Part shown: piece by piece, positions 50,545 to 58,894 of the stretch | How the letters are laid out: every line of letters starts with the position of its first letter | Numbering within the stretch: position 1 is the stretch's first letter | DNA from: Burkholderia sp. WSM2230 | GTDB taxonomy: Bacteria; Pseudomonadota; Gammaproteobacteria; Burkholderiales; Burkholderiaceae | Direction: 5' to 3' | Length of the DNA: 64,000 bases | Assembly: GCF_000472445.1 (NCBI RefSeq) | Contig: NZ_AXAJ01000003.1 | Coordinates: forward strand, 186,159 to 250,158 | Program-made: the position numbers and the translations under genes | Notes under the pieces: generated by a model | What the model was told of the DNA's origin: nothing | Database searches by the model: none | The model's input: only the letters and a program-made list of their open reading frames with translations

Positions 50545-50644
50545 GTCGCCCTCGCATCGCATGTGTTGTGTGGTGCTGCCGCGGCTATCTCTGCAGGACC
50601 CATGCCATTTCCGCTGATCAATAACGGGGATTTTCGAGTGCGTG

Positions 50645-50792
50645 CCGTAACGCCTTGTCGAATAAGGCATTGCAGGATTTGATGAAGTGCGCGCTAAATC
50701 AGGAATTGTCAAAAAAGCGAGCGCCTCGGCGCATTGCCGATGACTGCGTAACGTAACGGGCCGCATACGCCGTTACGGAATCCTCCGTAACG
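50645..50792. promoter_or_regulatory. Cluster of CGTAACG motifs, including a perfect 9-bp dyad
   Basis: The heptamer CGTAACG or its complement occurs at 50646-50652, 50747-50753, 50752-50758, 50771-50777 and 50786-50792. The last two form the perfect inverted repeat CGTTACGGA-ATCC-TCCGTAACG (50771-50792). The position between two divergent surface genes suggests an operator. The binding protein is unknown. Confidence 0.45.
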
Positions 50793-50957
50793 CGGGCGCG
50801 CCCAGCGGACTCGCCGCATCAAACGCGGGCACTTGAAAAAATAATTAGTGCATCGATTCAAAGTTATGGTTAATACTATGTGCTGCAACGCACGAACAGC
50901 CGTTAATCTATGTGCATGAGAAGAACTCGCGCACACAGGTCCGCGGGCAAAGCACAA

Positions 50958-50986
50958 TTGCTCAAATAAGATTGTTCGGCTATAAA
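50958..50986 (+). promoter_or_regulatory. Candidate sigma-70 promoter of the Tad locus
   Basis: TTGCTC (50958-50963), a 17-bp spacer and TATAAA (50981-50986) lie about 205 bp before flp. No good sigma-54 (-24 GG / -12 GC) site was found in this gap. The remaining 50545-51192 sequence shows no gene. Confidence 0.5.
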
Positions 50987-51192
50987 AACGCCAGAGTTGC
51001 GCGGAATCACGAGGGAGGTGGGTTATCGAACAGACATCTCATACACATCCGTTTCATTGAGGACGGCCGCAACCGGAGCCGCTACGACGCGACAGGTCGC
51101 GCCGGGAACGAGAGACCAACGGTGCGGGGCGCGTAGCACTTCCGAGCCGGGCGGCATTAGAAAGTCGAATAAATCGAAGATCGAGGGTAAGA

Positions 51193-51369
51193 ATGAAAAA
51201 GTTCGCCACAAGCTTCCTGAGAGATAACCGGGGCGTTACCGCACTGGAATATGGCCTGATCGCGGGCCTGATCGTCGTTGTTATTGGCTCGACCGTGCAG
51301 GGGCTGGGAACACAGCTCAATACTGCATTTCAGACGGTCGCCGGGCTTTTGCCTGCCATCAGCAAATAA
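51193..51369 (+). CDS. flp: Flp-type pilin (type IVb major pilin)
   Basis: This is a 58-aa prepilin, the structural subunit of Tad/Flp fimbriae. The leader MKKFATSFLRDNRG is followed by the cleavage context G14/VTALEYGLIAGLIVVVIG. It has Glu and Tyr at mature positions +5 and +6 (the Flp signature), then the hydrophobic helix and a short C-terminus QLNTAFQTVAGLLPAISK. It is too short for ordinary gene thresholds but unmistakable. The Shine-Dalgarno is GAGGGTAAGA. It is the first gene of the locus. A perfect hairpin about 90 bp downstream separates it from tadV, as expected for a highly expressed pilin. Confidence 0.95.
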   Translation: MKKFATSFLRDNRGVTALEYGLIAGLIVVVIGSTVQGLGTQLNTAFQTVAGLLPAISK

Positions 51370-51460
51370 TGCAATGTGGGTCCCGGCCGGCACGGCGTAA
51401 GGCGTTATTAATTTAGCGCCCCAGGCTTTTATTTGCTGGCGGGGTCTTGCGTGATAGGCG

Positions 51461-51488
51461 CACCCGGATTGCGATTGCAATCCGGGTG
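51461..51488 (+). other. Perfect 12-bp hairpin between flp and tadV
   Basis: CACCCGGATTGC-GATT-GCAATCCGGGTG is a perfect stem with a 4-base loop, without a T tract. It probably acts as an attenuator, processing site or 3' stabiliser that lets flp be expressed above the assembly genes. Confidence 0.75.
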
Positions 51489-51513
51489 GATTTATGCGCC
51501 CGTCAGATCTGCT

Positions 51514-52014
51514 ATGCAAGCATCGGTCGCACTTCTCTTATTCATGGTCTGGTGTGCGTGTATCGCTATTAGCGATTGCCGCAGCCGGCATATTTCCAAT
51601 GCACTTGTCGTTATTGGTTTGATAGCCGCATTTTTGTGCGCTTTATTTGACATTTGCCCCTTCGGTGTATCCGCGGCTCAGGCGGCGGCCGGTGCGGCTG
51701 TCGGCCTCGTCGCGCTATTGCCGTTCTTCGCGCTGGGCGTGATGGGCGCCGCGGACGTCAAGGTATTCGCGGTGCTCGGCGCGTGGTGCGGCATGCATGC
51801 GCTGCCGGGCTTGTGGGCAGTGGCGAGCGTCGTCGCCGGGCTGCACGCGCTGTGGGTGCTCGCCGCGGCGCGCACACGCGTGGCCGCGTTGTGGAGACGC
51901 CGCGCGCCGACCTTCGAACTGGCAGGCCGGCGCGCTACGCCGTTTGCCGCGTGTCTCACCGTGCCGTTGATGGTGTGGCTCGCCGCCCAGGTCCTTGCCG
52001 GAGGCGCCCGATGA
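51514..52014 (+). CDS. tadV: Prepilin peptidase TadV/CpaA (A24 family)
   Basis: This is a membrane aspartyl peptidase that removes the Flp leader. The 166-aa polytopic protein has the two catalytic-Asp contexts of the A24 family: ISDCRSRHISN (first Asp) and GAADVKVFA (the GxxDxK-type second Asp). The ATG at 51514 is chosen because the first hydrophobic helix begins immediately after it. It overlaps tadE by ATGA at 52011-52014. The small size, without a methylase domain, is typical of Tad peptidases. Confidence 0.9.
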   Translation: MQASVALLLFMVWCACIAISDCRSRHISNALVVIGLIAAFLCALFDICPFGVSAAQAAAGAAVGLVALLPFFALGVMGAADVKVFAVLGAWCGMHALPGLWAVASVVAGLHALWVLAAARTRVAALWRRRAPTFELAGRRATPFAACLTVPLMVWLAAQVLAGGAR

Positions 52015-52454
52015 CCATGCGCTCACAACGCGGCGCCACTGCAATCGAATTCGCGCTCGTGTTCCCGCTTTTCTTCTGCGTGTTCTATGCGATCGTGACC
52101 TTCAGTCTGATCTTCGTCGCGCAGCAGAGCCTCACGCTGGCCAGCGAGGAGGGCGCGCGCGCCGCGCTCAACTACCAGAAGGCGAACGACGTCGCCGCCG
52201 CAATCAACCTGCGCGCCGCCGCCGCGTGCACCACGGCAACCAGCATGGTCGCGCAGATGATCAGCACCGCCGCCTGCCAGACCGTGCCCGCCGCGTGCAG
52301 CTATCAACCCGCCATGACCTGCATTGCAGTGACTCTGACCTACGACTACGCGGCGCATCCGCTGATTCCGAACCTGCCGCTGCTCGGACTCGTGCTGCCC
52401 GCCAATCTGACCAGTACCGCCACGGTGCAACTCAATCCGGTGAACATACTTTGA
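52011..52454 (+). CDS. tadE: TadE-like minor pilin/pseudopilin
   Basis: This is a 147-aa protein with the TadE-type N-terminus RGATAIEFALVFPLFFCVFYAIV (hydrophobic helix with Glu at the pseudopilin position). A mostly soluble C-terminus follows, with four Cys residues that may form disulfides (ACTTATS, TACQ, ACSY, TCIA). TadE and TadF are processed minor pilins of the Tad system. No second TadF-like gene is present. The ATG at 52011 overlaps the tadV stop. Confidence 0.88.
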   Translation: MTMRSQRGATAIEFALVFPLFFCVFYAIVTFSLIFVAQQSLTLASEEGARAALNYQKANDVAAAINLRAAAACTTATSMVAQMISTAACQTVPAACSYQPAMTCIAVTLTYDYAAHPLIPNLPLLGLVLPANLTSTATVQLNPVNIL

Positions 52455-52545
52455 TCTCCGCACACGCTCTCGCCATGTCAAGCCTCGTTGGTTCACCCAC
52501 GCAGCGCGGCCGCGTGGTCGCGCGCGCTTCGTGGCGCGGGCCGTC

Positions 52546-53496
52546 ATGCTGAAGTTCACCCGCATTGCCGCCGGCTTGCTCATCGCCCTCGCGCTGCTGC
52601 TCGGCATCTTTGCCGTGACGCTGTTGCGCCGGCCGGCTCCCGCGCCCGTCGCGTCCGTGAAACAGGTGGTGTTTCCGGTGGTGGTGGCGACGCGCGTGCT
52701 GCCCGCAGGCAAGCCGATCGCCGCCGACGCGCTGCGCGTGCAGCCGTTGCCGATCAACCCGAATGGCGCGTTCGCCGATCCGTCCTTGGTCGCCGGGCGC
52801 GTGCCCGCCGCCGACATCGGCGCCGAAGCACCGGTGCTCGAGGAGCAACTGTCGTCGGGACTGGCCGAGCGGATCGAGCCCGGCGAGCGCGCGGTGGCGG
52901 TACGCGTCGAGGAATCGAATGCGGTTGGCAACCGCTTGCGTCCGGGCAATTTCGTCGATGTGTTCTTCACGCTCAAGCGCGACGGCAACATGGGCAGCGG
53001 CGGCGAGATCGAACACACCCAGGCGCGTCTTCTAATGTCGAAAGTGCGCGTGCTCGCATTCGGCAACGCGACTTCCGCCGGCGACACGTCGGGCGATCCG
53101 AACGGCATGGTGAGGACAGCGGTGCTCGCCGTGCCGGTTGCCGACGTTGACCGCCTGACGCTCGCCGAGAGTTCTGGACGGCTCGTGTTCGCGCTGCGCA
53201 ATCCGAAGGATCCCGAAGTAATCGACGCCGGCGCCTTCGCGCCGCTGCCGGCCGTATTGAAGACATCGACCCAAACGGGCGGCGGTGTGCTACCCGGCGA
53301 TTCGACCCGCGCGGCGGCGGGCGTATCGCTCGACGCATTGTCGGGCGGCACGGGCAACGCCGCGCCGCGCGCGCCGGTGGCGCCGCGTCTTGCGCCGCCC
53401 GCGAGCCGGGTCGCGAGCCGGCTTGCAAGTAGTGCGGGGGCGGCTAACGGCATCGAAGTGATACGGGGTGGGCGCGCCGAAACGGTCGCCCGATAG
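52546..53496 (+). CDS. cpaB: Tad pilus assembly protein CpaB/RcpC
   Basis: This is a 316-aa periplasmic assembly factor with an N-terminal membrane anchor (residues 5-27). A SAF-like domain (about 45-110, VVVATRVLPAGKPIAADAL) and the CpaB/RcpC C-terminal domain (RPGNFVDVFFTLKR, RTAVLAVPVADVDRLTLAESSGRLVFALRNP) follow. It stabilises or gates the secretin. The ATG at 52546 is preferred over the GTG at 52531. The final 60 residues are Pro/Ala/Arg-rich and poorly conserved. It precedes the secretin gene by 40 bp. Confidence 0.9.
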   Translation: MLKFTRIAAGLLIALALLLGIFAVTLLRRPAPAPVASVKQVVFPVVVATRVLPAGKPIAADALRVQPLPINPNGAFADPSLVAGRVPAADIGAEAPVLEEQLSSGLAERIEPGERAVAVRVEESNAVGNRLRPGNFVDVFFTLKRDGNMGSGGEIEHTQARLLMSKVRVLAFGNATSAGDTSGDPNGMVRTAVLAVPVADVDRLTLAESSGRLVFALRNPKDPEVIDAGAFAPLPAVLKTSTQTGGGVLPGDSTRAAAGVSLDALSGGTGNAAPRAPVAPRLAPPASRVASRLASSAGAANGIEVIRGGRAETVAR

Positions 53497-53536
53497 CGGT
53501 TTCAGGGAGCGTGCGGCCACGCGCGTCCATAAAAAA

Positions 53537-54991
53537 ATGAACAAACGCATTTTCGAGTACGGAATGACTGCGCTGCTGTGCGGCTCGTCGATGGTGGCGT
53601 CGCCGGCGAGCTTCGCCGCGGGCGGTGCGGAGCAGCTCGACATCGTCGTCGGCTCACAGCAGTCGCTCGCGAGCGGCCATACGCTGCGGCGTGTCGCGAT
53701 TGGCGACCCGGGCGTCGCGGACGTGCTCATCATCAAGGGCGAACAAACGGGCGGCGTGCTGCTGATCGGCAAGTCGCCGGGCAGCACCAACGTGATGTTG
53801 TGGGAGCAGGGCAAGGACGCGCCGCTGTCGTATGTGGTGAACGTCAGCTCGCCTGCCGCGAAGAGCCTGCTTGGGCCGGGCACGCCGTCGGTCAGGGTAC
53901 TGGGCGACACCGCTCTGATTTCGGGCGTCGCGCCGACAATGGAAGCGCACCAGCGGGCCGTGGCGGCCGCCGGGATCGAGGCGCGTCAGCGAGCGACTCC
54001 TGGCAACGCGGCCAACGGCGCCGCGCCAGGCGCGGCGGGCGGCAGAGGCGGCGCCGCTTCGGGCATGAGCGGCGCGGCCGGCACCGACGCAGCGAACGGC
54101 GGCGCCGCACAGATCTACGACACTTCGACGGTCGCGACGCGCTCGGTCGTCCAGGTCGACGTGCGCGTGGTGGAGTTCAGCCGCACGGTGCTCAAGCAAG
54201 TGGGCCTGAACATCCTGAAGCAGAACAACGGTTTCACGTTTGGCTCGTTCGCACCGTCCGCGCTGACCTCGGCGAACTATGGTCCGACGCCTTCCTTCAA
54301 CTCCGTGGCGCCGATTTCATCGGCGTTCAATCTGGTGTTCAACTCGGCCACGCACGGACTGTTCGCCGATCTGAGCCTGATGGAAAGCAACAATCTCGCG
54401 CGGATTCTCGCGGAGCCGACGCTTGTCGCGCTGTCCGGTCAGAGCGCGAGCTTTCTGGCCGGCGGCGAGATTCCTGTGCCGATTCCTCAGGGTCTCGGCA
54501 CCACGTCGATCGAATACAAGCCCTACGGCGTGGGCCTCACGCTTACGCCGACGGTGCTCAGCCCGCAGCGCATTGCCTTGAAGGTGGCGCCGGAGGCAAG
54601 CCAGCTCGACTTCGCCAACGCGGTGACGATCAGCGGCGTGTCGGTGCCGGCGATCACCACGCGCCGCACCGACACGACAGTCGAGCTCGGCGACGGCGAG
54701 AGCTTCGTGATAGGCGGACTGATCGATCGAGAAACCATTTCCAACGTGGCCAAGGTGCCGCTGCTCGGCGACCTGCCTGTGATCGGCGCGTTTTTCAAGC
54801 AGCTCAACTATCAGCAGAACGACAAGGAACTGGTGATTATCGTCACGCCGCATCTGGTGTCGCCGCTTGCCAGGGGCGCGACCTTGCCGGCCACGCCGGG
54901 CGAGCAGTCCGAGCAGCGCAACGCGCCGGTGTGGCGCTCGTTGCTCGGCGGCGTGGCGGCGCGCGACGCGGCGCCGGGGTTTTCCAGATGA
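53537..54991 (+). CDS. cpaC: Tad secretin CpaC/RcpA
   Basis: This is the outer-membrane secretin channel through which the Flp pilus emerges (484 aa). It has a signal peptide (about 1-28), an N-terminal pilus-assembly domain (about 35-105, RRVAIGDPGVADVLII and VLLIGKSPGSTNVMLW), a BON-like segment, a Gly/Ala-rich spacer (about 155-190) and the secretin core (about 215-460). The core includes ARILAEPTLVALSGQSASFLAGGEIPVPIPQ and VPLLGDLPVIGAFFK. The ATG at 53537 is selected by the signal sequence. Confidence 0.92.
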   Translation: MNKRIFEYGMTALLCGSSMVASPASFAAGGAEQLDIVVGSQQSLASGHTLRRVAIGDPGVADVLIIKGEQTGGVLLIGKSPGSTNVMLWEQGKDAPLSYVVNVSSPAAKSLLGPGTPSVRVLGDTALISGVAPTMEAHQRAVAAAGIEARQRATPGNAANGAAPGAAGGRGGAASGMSGAAGTDAANGGAAQIYDTSTVATRSVVQVDVRVVEFSRTVLKQVGLNILKQNNGFTFGSFAPSALTSANYGPTPSFNSVAPISSAFNLVFNSATHGLFADLSLMESNNLARILAEPTLVALSGQSASFLAGGEIPVPIPQGLGTTSIEYKPYGVGLTLTPTVLSPQRIALKVAPEASQLDFANAVTISGVSVPAITTRRTDTTVELGDGESFVIGGLIDRETISNVAKVPLLGDLPVIGAFFKQLNYQQNDKELVIIVTPHLVSPLARGATLPATPGEQSEQRNAPVWRSLLGGVAARDAAPGFSR

Positions 54992-55164
54992 ACGCGAGCA
55001 GCCAACGGACGGGCCGCCGTGTGTACAGGCGTGATCGCCGCGAGGCCCGCACGCTTTTCTCGCAGTCATGGCGCGGCGGGCAATGCAAGGCAAAGGCGCA
55101 CGGTTTTGCGCCGATGCCGCAAGAGGATGGGCACGATGAACGCAAGAACGCACTCATTGACTGA
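54988..55164 (+). CDS. Possible small Tad-locus protein between cpaC and tadZ
   Basis: This is a 58-aa open frame whose ATG overlaps the cpaC stop (ATGA) and whose end overlaps the tadZ start by 29 bp. It is Arg-rich (RTGRRVYRRDRREART) and has no known domain or signal. The ATGA arrangement resembles the real couplings in this window, but third-position GC is lower than in the neighbouring genes and its Shine-Dalgarno is poor. It is either a small protein or a spacer. Confidence 0.3.
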   Translation: MNASSQRTGRRVYRRDRREARTLFSQSWRGGQCKAKAHGFAPMPQEDGHDERKNALID

Positions 55165-56377
55165 GCGGGCCGTCACCGACTATTTCATGTTCGCGTCGCT
55201 CGCCGACGAACATGTGCACTGGCTGTCGGAGACGCTGCTGGCCGCCGGCGCGGTGGAAGCGGTCACGCTCGACCCGTCAATGCTCACGCAGCGTATCGCC
55301 ACGCTGAATCCGTCGCTTGTCTTCGTGGACTTTTCGGGCGGCCGCGGCGCGGCGGCGAGCGCGGCGACGAGCGCCGTGCGCGCGCAGTATCCGGGGCTGC
55401 AGATCGTCGCGATCGGTTCGCTCGCGGAACCCGAGAGCGCGCTCGCCGCATTGCGCGCGGGCGTGCGCGACTTCATCGACCTGTCGGCGCCCGCCGCCGA
55501 CGCGCTGCGCATCACGCAGCAGGTGCTCGACAATCTGGTCGAGCCGGTGAGCCGCCATGGCCGCGTGACCGCGCTGCTCGGCGCGCGCGTCGGCATGGGC
55601 GTGAGCACGCTCGCGACCAATCTGGCGGTCATGCTGCAACGGCGCGACGCGCAGCAGGGCCGACAGGCGGCCTTGCTCGATCTCGGTTTGCCGGCGGGCG
55701 ACGGCCTGCTGATGCTCAACACGCGCAGCGACTTTCATTTCGTCGAAGCCGTGCGCAACCTGCGGCGGTTCGACCAGACGTTCGTGCACACCGCGCTGTC
55801 GCATCACGCGAGCGGCCTCGCGTTCACGACACTGCCGCCGGATCTCGCGGACATGCGCGAGATTTCGTATTCGTCGTCAATCGGTTTGTTGAACCGGCTG
55901 CGTGCATTTTTCGACCAGCAGATCGTCGATCTCGGTGGCTTCTCGAACATGGAGTTCATCGCCCACGTGGTGCGCGCTTCCGACGAAGCGTGGCTTGTCT
56001 GCGATCAGGGCGTCGCCTCCATCGTGTCGGCAGTCGGCGTGCTGGAGGCATTGCGCGAGGCGGGCGCGGACACTGCCAACGTCAGGCTCATCGTCAACAG
56101 GTTCGACGCGGAGCTGGGGCTTGCTGCCGCGCAGATCGCGGAGCGCCTCGACATCCCGCTACTCGCGAGCTTGCCCGAGCGGCGCGTCTCGCTCGCGCAG
56201 ACGGCGAACCAGGGCTTGCTGCTCGCCGAGGCCGCGGCGCGCGACCCGTATGTGCGTGCGCTCGAGCCGCTGATCGAGCGGCTCGCGGGCCCCGCGCACG
56301 CCAGCGCACCGGTTCGCGGCAAGTCAGCATTGGGCGCGCTCAGACGCTTCCTTCCCACTTCCTCCAGACGGTCATAG
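55136..56377 (+). CDS. tadZ: TadZ/CpaE-like atypical ParA-family protein
   Basis: TadZ localises the Tad machine to the pole (413 aa). The N-terminal receiver-like domain (about 10-130) is followed by a MinD/ParA-like ATPase fold with ALLDLGLPAGDGLLML, QQIVDLGGF and VRLIVNRFD. The P-loop that should read KGGxGK(S/T) reads GARVGMGVST, so both Walker A lysines are absent and ATP hydrolysis is doubtful. The ATG at 55136 has AAGAGGATGGG upstream. It is followed by tadA after only 3 bp. Confidence 0.88.
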   Translation: MNARTHSLTERAVTDYFMFASLADEHVHWLSETLLAAGAVEAVTLDPSMLTQRIATLNPSLVFVDFSGGRGAAASAATSAVRAQYPGLQIVAIGSLAEPESALAALRAGVRDFIDLSAPAADALRITQQVLDNLVEPVSRHGRVTALLGARVGMGVSTLATNLAVMLQRRDAQQGRQAALLDLGLPAGDGLLMLNTRSDFHFVEAVRNLRRFDQTFVHTALSHHASGLAFTTLPPDLADMREISYSSSIGLLNRLRAFFDQQIVDLGGFSNMEFIAHVVRASDEAWLVCDQGVASIVSAVGVLEALREAGADTANVRLIVNRFDAELGLAAAQIAERLDIPLLASLPERRVSLAQTANQGLLLAEAAARDPYVRALEPLIERLAGPAHASAPVRGKSALGALRRFLPTSSRRS

Positions 56378-56380
56378 ACG

Positions 56381-57748
56381 ATGGCAAAAGAGATCGAATT
56401 CGCCGACAACGCGCCGTCGTTCGCGCAAAGCCAGCAGTTCCAGGACATCAAGAATGCCGCGCACGAACATCTGCTCACGCGCATCGAGGAACTGGGTTCG
56501 GAGTTCGGCCGCTGGTCGCGTAACGCGATCAATCAGTTCGTCGATCTGGAAATGGACAGCTTCGTGCGGCTGCGGCGCATTCCGATCAACGAGGCCGAGG
56601 TGCGTGCGATCGCCGACGCGTTGACCAAAGAGCTCGCGGGCTTCGGCCCGATCGAGGATCTGCTGAACGACACGGCCGTCGAAGACATTCTCATCAATGG
56701 TTACAACGACGTGTACGTGTCGCGCCACGGCATTCTCACGAAGATACCGGTGCGCTTCGCCGACAACGCGCACCTGCTGCGGATCGTGCGGCGCATACTC
56801 GCGCCGATCGGCCGGCGCCTCGACGAATCGAATCCGATGGTCGATGCACGCCTGCCCAACGGCGGACGCGTCAACGTGGTGATCGAGCCGCTGTCGATAG
56901 ACGGTCCCATCGTCTCGATCCGCAAGTTCCGCAAGGACCCGCTGCGCCCCGACGACCTGCTCGGCAACGGCACCTACAGTGCCGAAATCGGCGCGCTGCT
57001 CGAAGCCGCGGTCGAGGCGCGCTGCAACGTGCTGGTGTCGGGTGGAACGAGTTCGGGCAAGACCTCGCTGCTCAATGCGCTGGCGTTTCACATTCCCGAG
57101 CCCGAGCGCGTCGTGACGATCGAGGACACGGCGGAGCTCTCGCTGAACCATCCGCATGTGGTGCGGCTCGAAAGCCGCCCGGGCGGTTTCGACGGCGCCG
57201 GCGTCGTGACGATTCGCGACCTGCTGCGCAATACGCTGCGCATGCGCCCGGACCGCATCATCGTGGGTGAGGTGCGCGGCGGCGAAGTGCTCGAAATGCT
57301 GCAGGCGATGAACACGGGCCACGACGGCTCCATGGGCACGGTCCACGCAAGCTCGCCGCGCGAGTGCTTGTACCGGCTCGAAATGCTTGCGGGGTTCGCG
57401 GGCTTCCAGGGCACCGAGTCAAGCCTGCGCCGCCAGATCGCCAATGCGATCGACTTCATCGTGCAGATTGGGCGGCTTTCAAATGGCCGGCGCCGCATTC
57501 TGTCGATCACCGAAGTGACGGGCCTGTCCGATAACATCATCGCGACCCAGGAGCTCTATCGCTATGAGCCGGTGCTGTCGGCGGACGGCGAAGAGCTCGA
57601 TCAATGGGTGTCGCTCGGCATTCATCCGCACTCGCCGAAGCTCGCGCGCTTCCGTCAGCCGCTTGGTGGCGTGGGTGGTTTGGGGGATGGCGGTTTCGGC
57701 GGCGGGTTTGGAAGCGGCGGTGCCTTCGGCGGCGGCTTCAATGTCTAG
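56381..57748 (+). CDS. tadA: Tad pilus assembly ATPase TadA/CpaF
   Basis: This is the hexameric type-II-secretion-like ATPase that powers Flp pilus assembly (455 aa). The N-terminal region (1-150) is followed by the ATPase core. Walker A is GGTSSGKTS (residues 221-229, Lys227), Asp box TIEDTAEL, Walker B RIIVGEVRGGE, and the His box is in TGHDGSMGTVHASSPRE. A short Gly/Phe-rich tail (residues about 430-455, GGFGGGFGSGGAFGGG) is not usual for the family. Its last 8 bp overlap tadB. Confidence 0.95.
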   Translation: MAKEIEFADNAPSFAQSQQFQDIKNAAHEHLLTRIEELGSEFGRWSRNAINQFVDLEMDSFVRLRRIPINEAEVRAIADALTKELAGFGPIEDLLNDTAVEDILINGYNDVYVSRHGILTKIPVRFADNAHLLRIVRRILAPIGRRLDESNPMVDARLPNGGRVNVVIEPLSIDGPIVSIRKFRKDPLRPDDLLGNGTYSAEIGALLEAAVEARCNVLVSGGTSSGKTSLLNALAFHIPEPERVVTIEDTAELSLNHPHVVRLESRPGGFDGAGVVTIRDLLRNTLRMRPDRIIVGEVRGGEVLEMLQAMNTGHDGSMGTVHASSPRECLYRLEMLAGFAGFQGTESSLRRQIANAIDFIVQIGRLSNGRRRILSITEVTGLSDNIIATQELYRYEPVLSADGEELDQWVSLGIHPHSPKLARFRQPLGGVGGLGDGGFGGGFGSGGAFGGGFNV

Positions 57749-58892
57749 CGCAGCATTGATCTTTGCCGCGCTCGCGCTGCTTTGCGCGGCGCTTGCGCTG
57801 CTGATCCTGCAGCGCGCCGCGCAACGCAACGAACAGGCGAGCGCCGAGCGCTTCATCGACAGCCGCATGAGCGTCGCGCACAGCGCGGCGCCGGGGGCGG
57901 CGGCTTCGTCGATGGGCGCCGCAATCGGCGCAATCGGCGCAATCGACGCAATGGCGGGCGCTGCGGGCTCCGCTGCCGCCGGCATAGCAGCAAGCGGGTC
58001 ACGCGGGGCGTCGGGCTTCGTTGCGTCTGCGGGCACGGCCGCGGGATCGGCGTCCGCTGCCGCGCGCCGGGCCGCGCCTGGCGTCGCGCTCGCGCCGCAA
58101 GCGCCGGCCGCCGACGCGGGCATGCATGCGCATCTGCGTTATCTGGCCGCACGCGCGCGCTACGCATTTGCCGCGACGCTCAACCGGGCCGGGCTGCGCG
58201 ATGCGCGCGCGTCGCTTGCGGCGGTCGCGGCTATCGTCGCCATCTTGTGCCTCGTGGCAGCCAGCCAGGGCGGGCCGCTCGCCGCGGCTGTCACGCTCTC
58301 CGGCTGCGCCGTGTTTCTCTACTTCGTGATGTCGATGCGGGCAAGCCGCCGCCGTCAGGCGATCGTGCGGCAACTGCCGTCGTTTCTCGACGGCATCGTG
58401 CGTCTGATCACGCTCGGCAACAGCGTGCCCGCCGCGTTCCAGGCGTCGCTGCAAACCACCGAGGCGCCGCTGCGCGAATGTCTGGAGCATGTTTCGCGGA
58501 TGCTGAGATCGGGCGTCGAAATAGACCGCGCGCTCTCGCACGTCGCCGTGCTGTACGGCGCGCGCGAACTCGAACTGGTGGGCGCGGTGCTGCGGCTCTC
58601 GGTGAAGTACGGTGGCCGCGCCGACGTGATGCTCGACCGCATGTCGTCGTTCATGCGCGATCTCGAGCAGGCCGAGCGCGAGCTTGTCGCGATGTCGTCG
58701 GAAACGCGGCTCTCGTCGTGGGTGCTCGGCATGTTGCCCATCGGCATAGGCGGCTTTCTGATTCTGACGAACCCGCGCTATTTCGGCTCGATGTGGTTCG
58801 ACCCGGGCGGCCGGCAGATTCTGTACCTCGCGTTCGCGCTGCAACTGACAGGCGCGTATCTGCTGTACCGGCTTGCCCGGTTGAAGGCCTGA
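57741..58892 (+). CDS. tadB: Tad inner-membrane platform protein TadB
   Basis: This is a 383-aa GspF-like platform protein. The first helix (residues 3-22) is followed by a low-complexity Ala/Gly/Ile/Ser loop (about 50-135). Two further helices come next (about 155-197), then the T2SF domain (about 215-340, VRQLPSFLDGIVRLITLGNSVPAAFQAS and MLRSGVEIDRALSHVA), and final helices. The loop contains a 9-bp repeat GCGCAATCG at 57921-57955. The ATG at 57741 lies inside the tadA tail. It partners TadC, which follows. Confidence 0.9.
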   Translation: MSSAALIFAALALLCAALALLILQRAAQRNEQASAERFIDSRMSVAHSAAPGAAASSMGAAIGAIGAIDAMAGAAGSAAAGIAASGSRGASGFVASAGTAAGSASAAARRAAPGVALAPQAPAADAGMHAHLRYLAARARYAFAATLNRAGLRDARASLAAVAAIVAILCLVAASQGGPLAAAVTLSGCAVFLYFVMSMRASRRRQAIVRQLPSFLDGIVRLITLGNSVPAAFQASLQTTEAPLRECLEHVSRMLRSGVEIDRALSHVAVLYGARELELVGAVLRLSVKYGGRADVMLDRMSSFMRDLEQAERELVAMSSETRLSSWVLGMLPIGIGGFLILTNPRYFGSMWFDPGGRQILYLAFALQLTGAYLLYRLARLKA

Positions 58893-58894
58893 CC

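Noticed and set aside
50545-51192. Sigma-54 promoter before flp
   Set aside because: Although a sigma-54 activator follows the Tad locus, no GG-N10-GC element with the proper spacing was found. Near matches had spacing errors of two bases.
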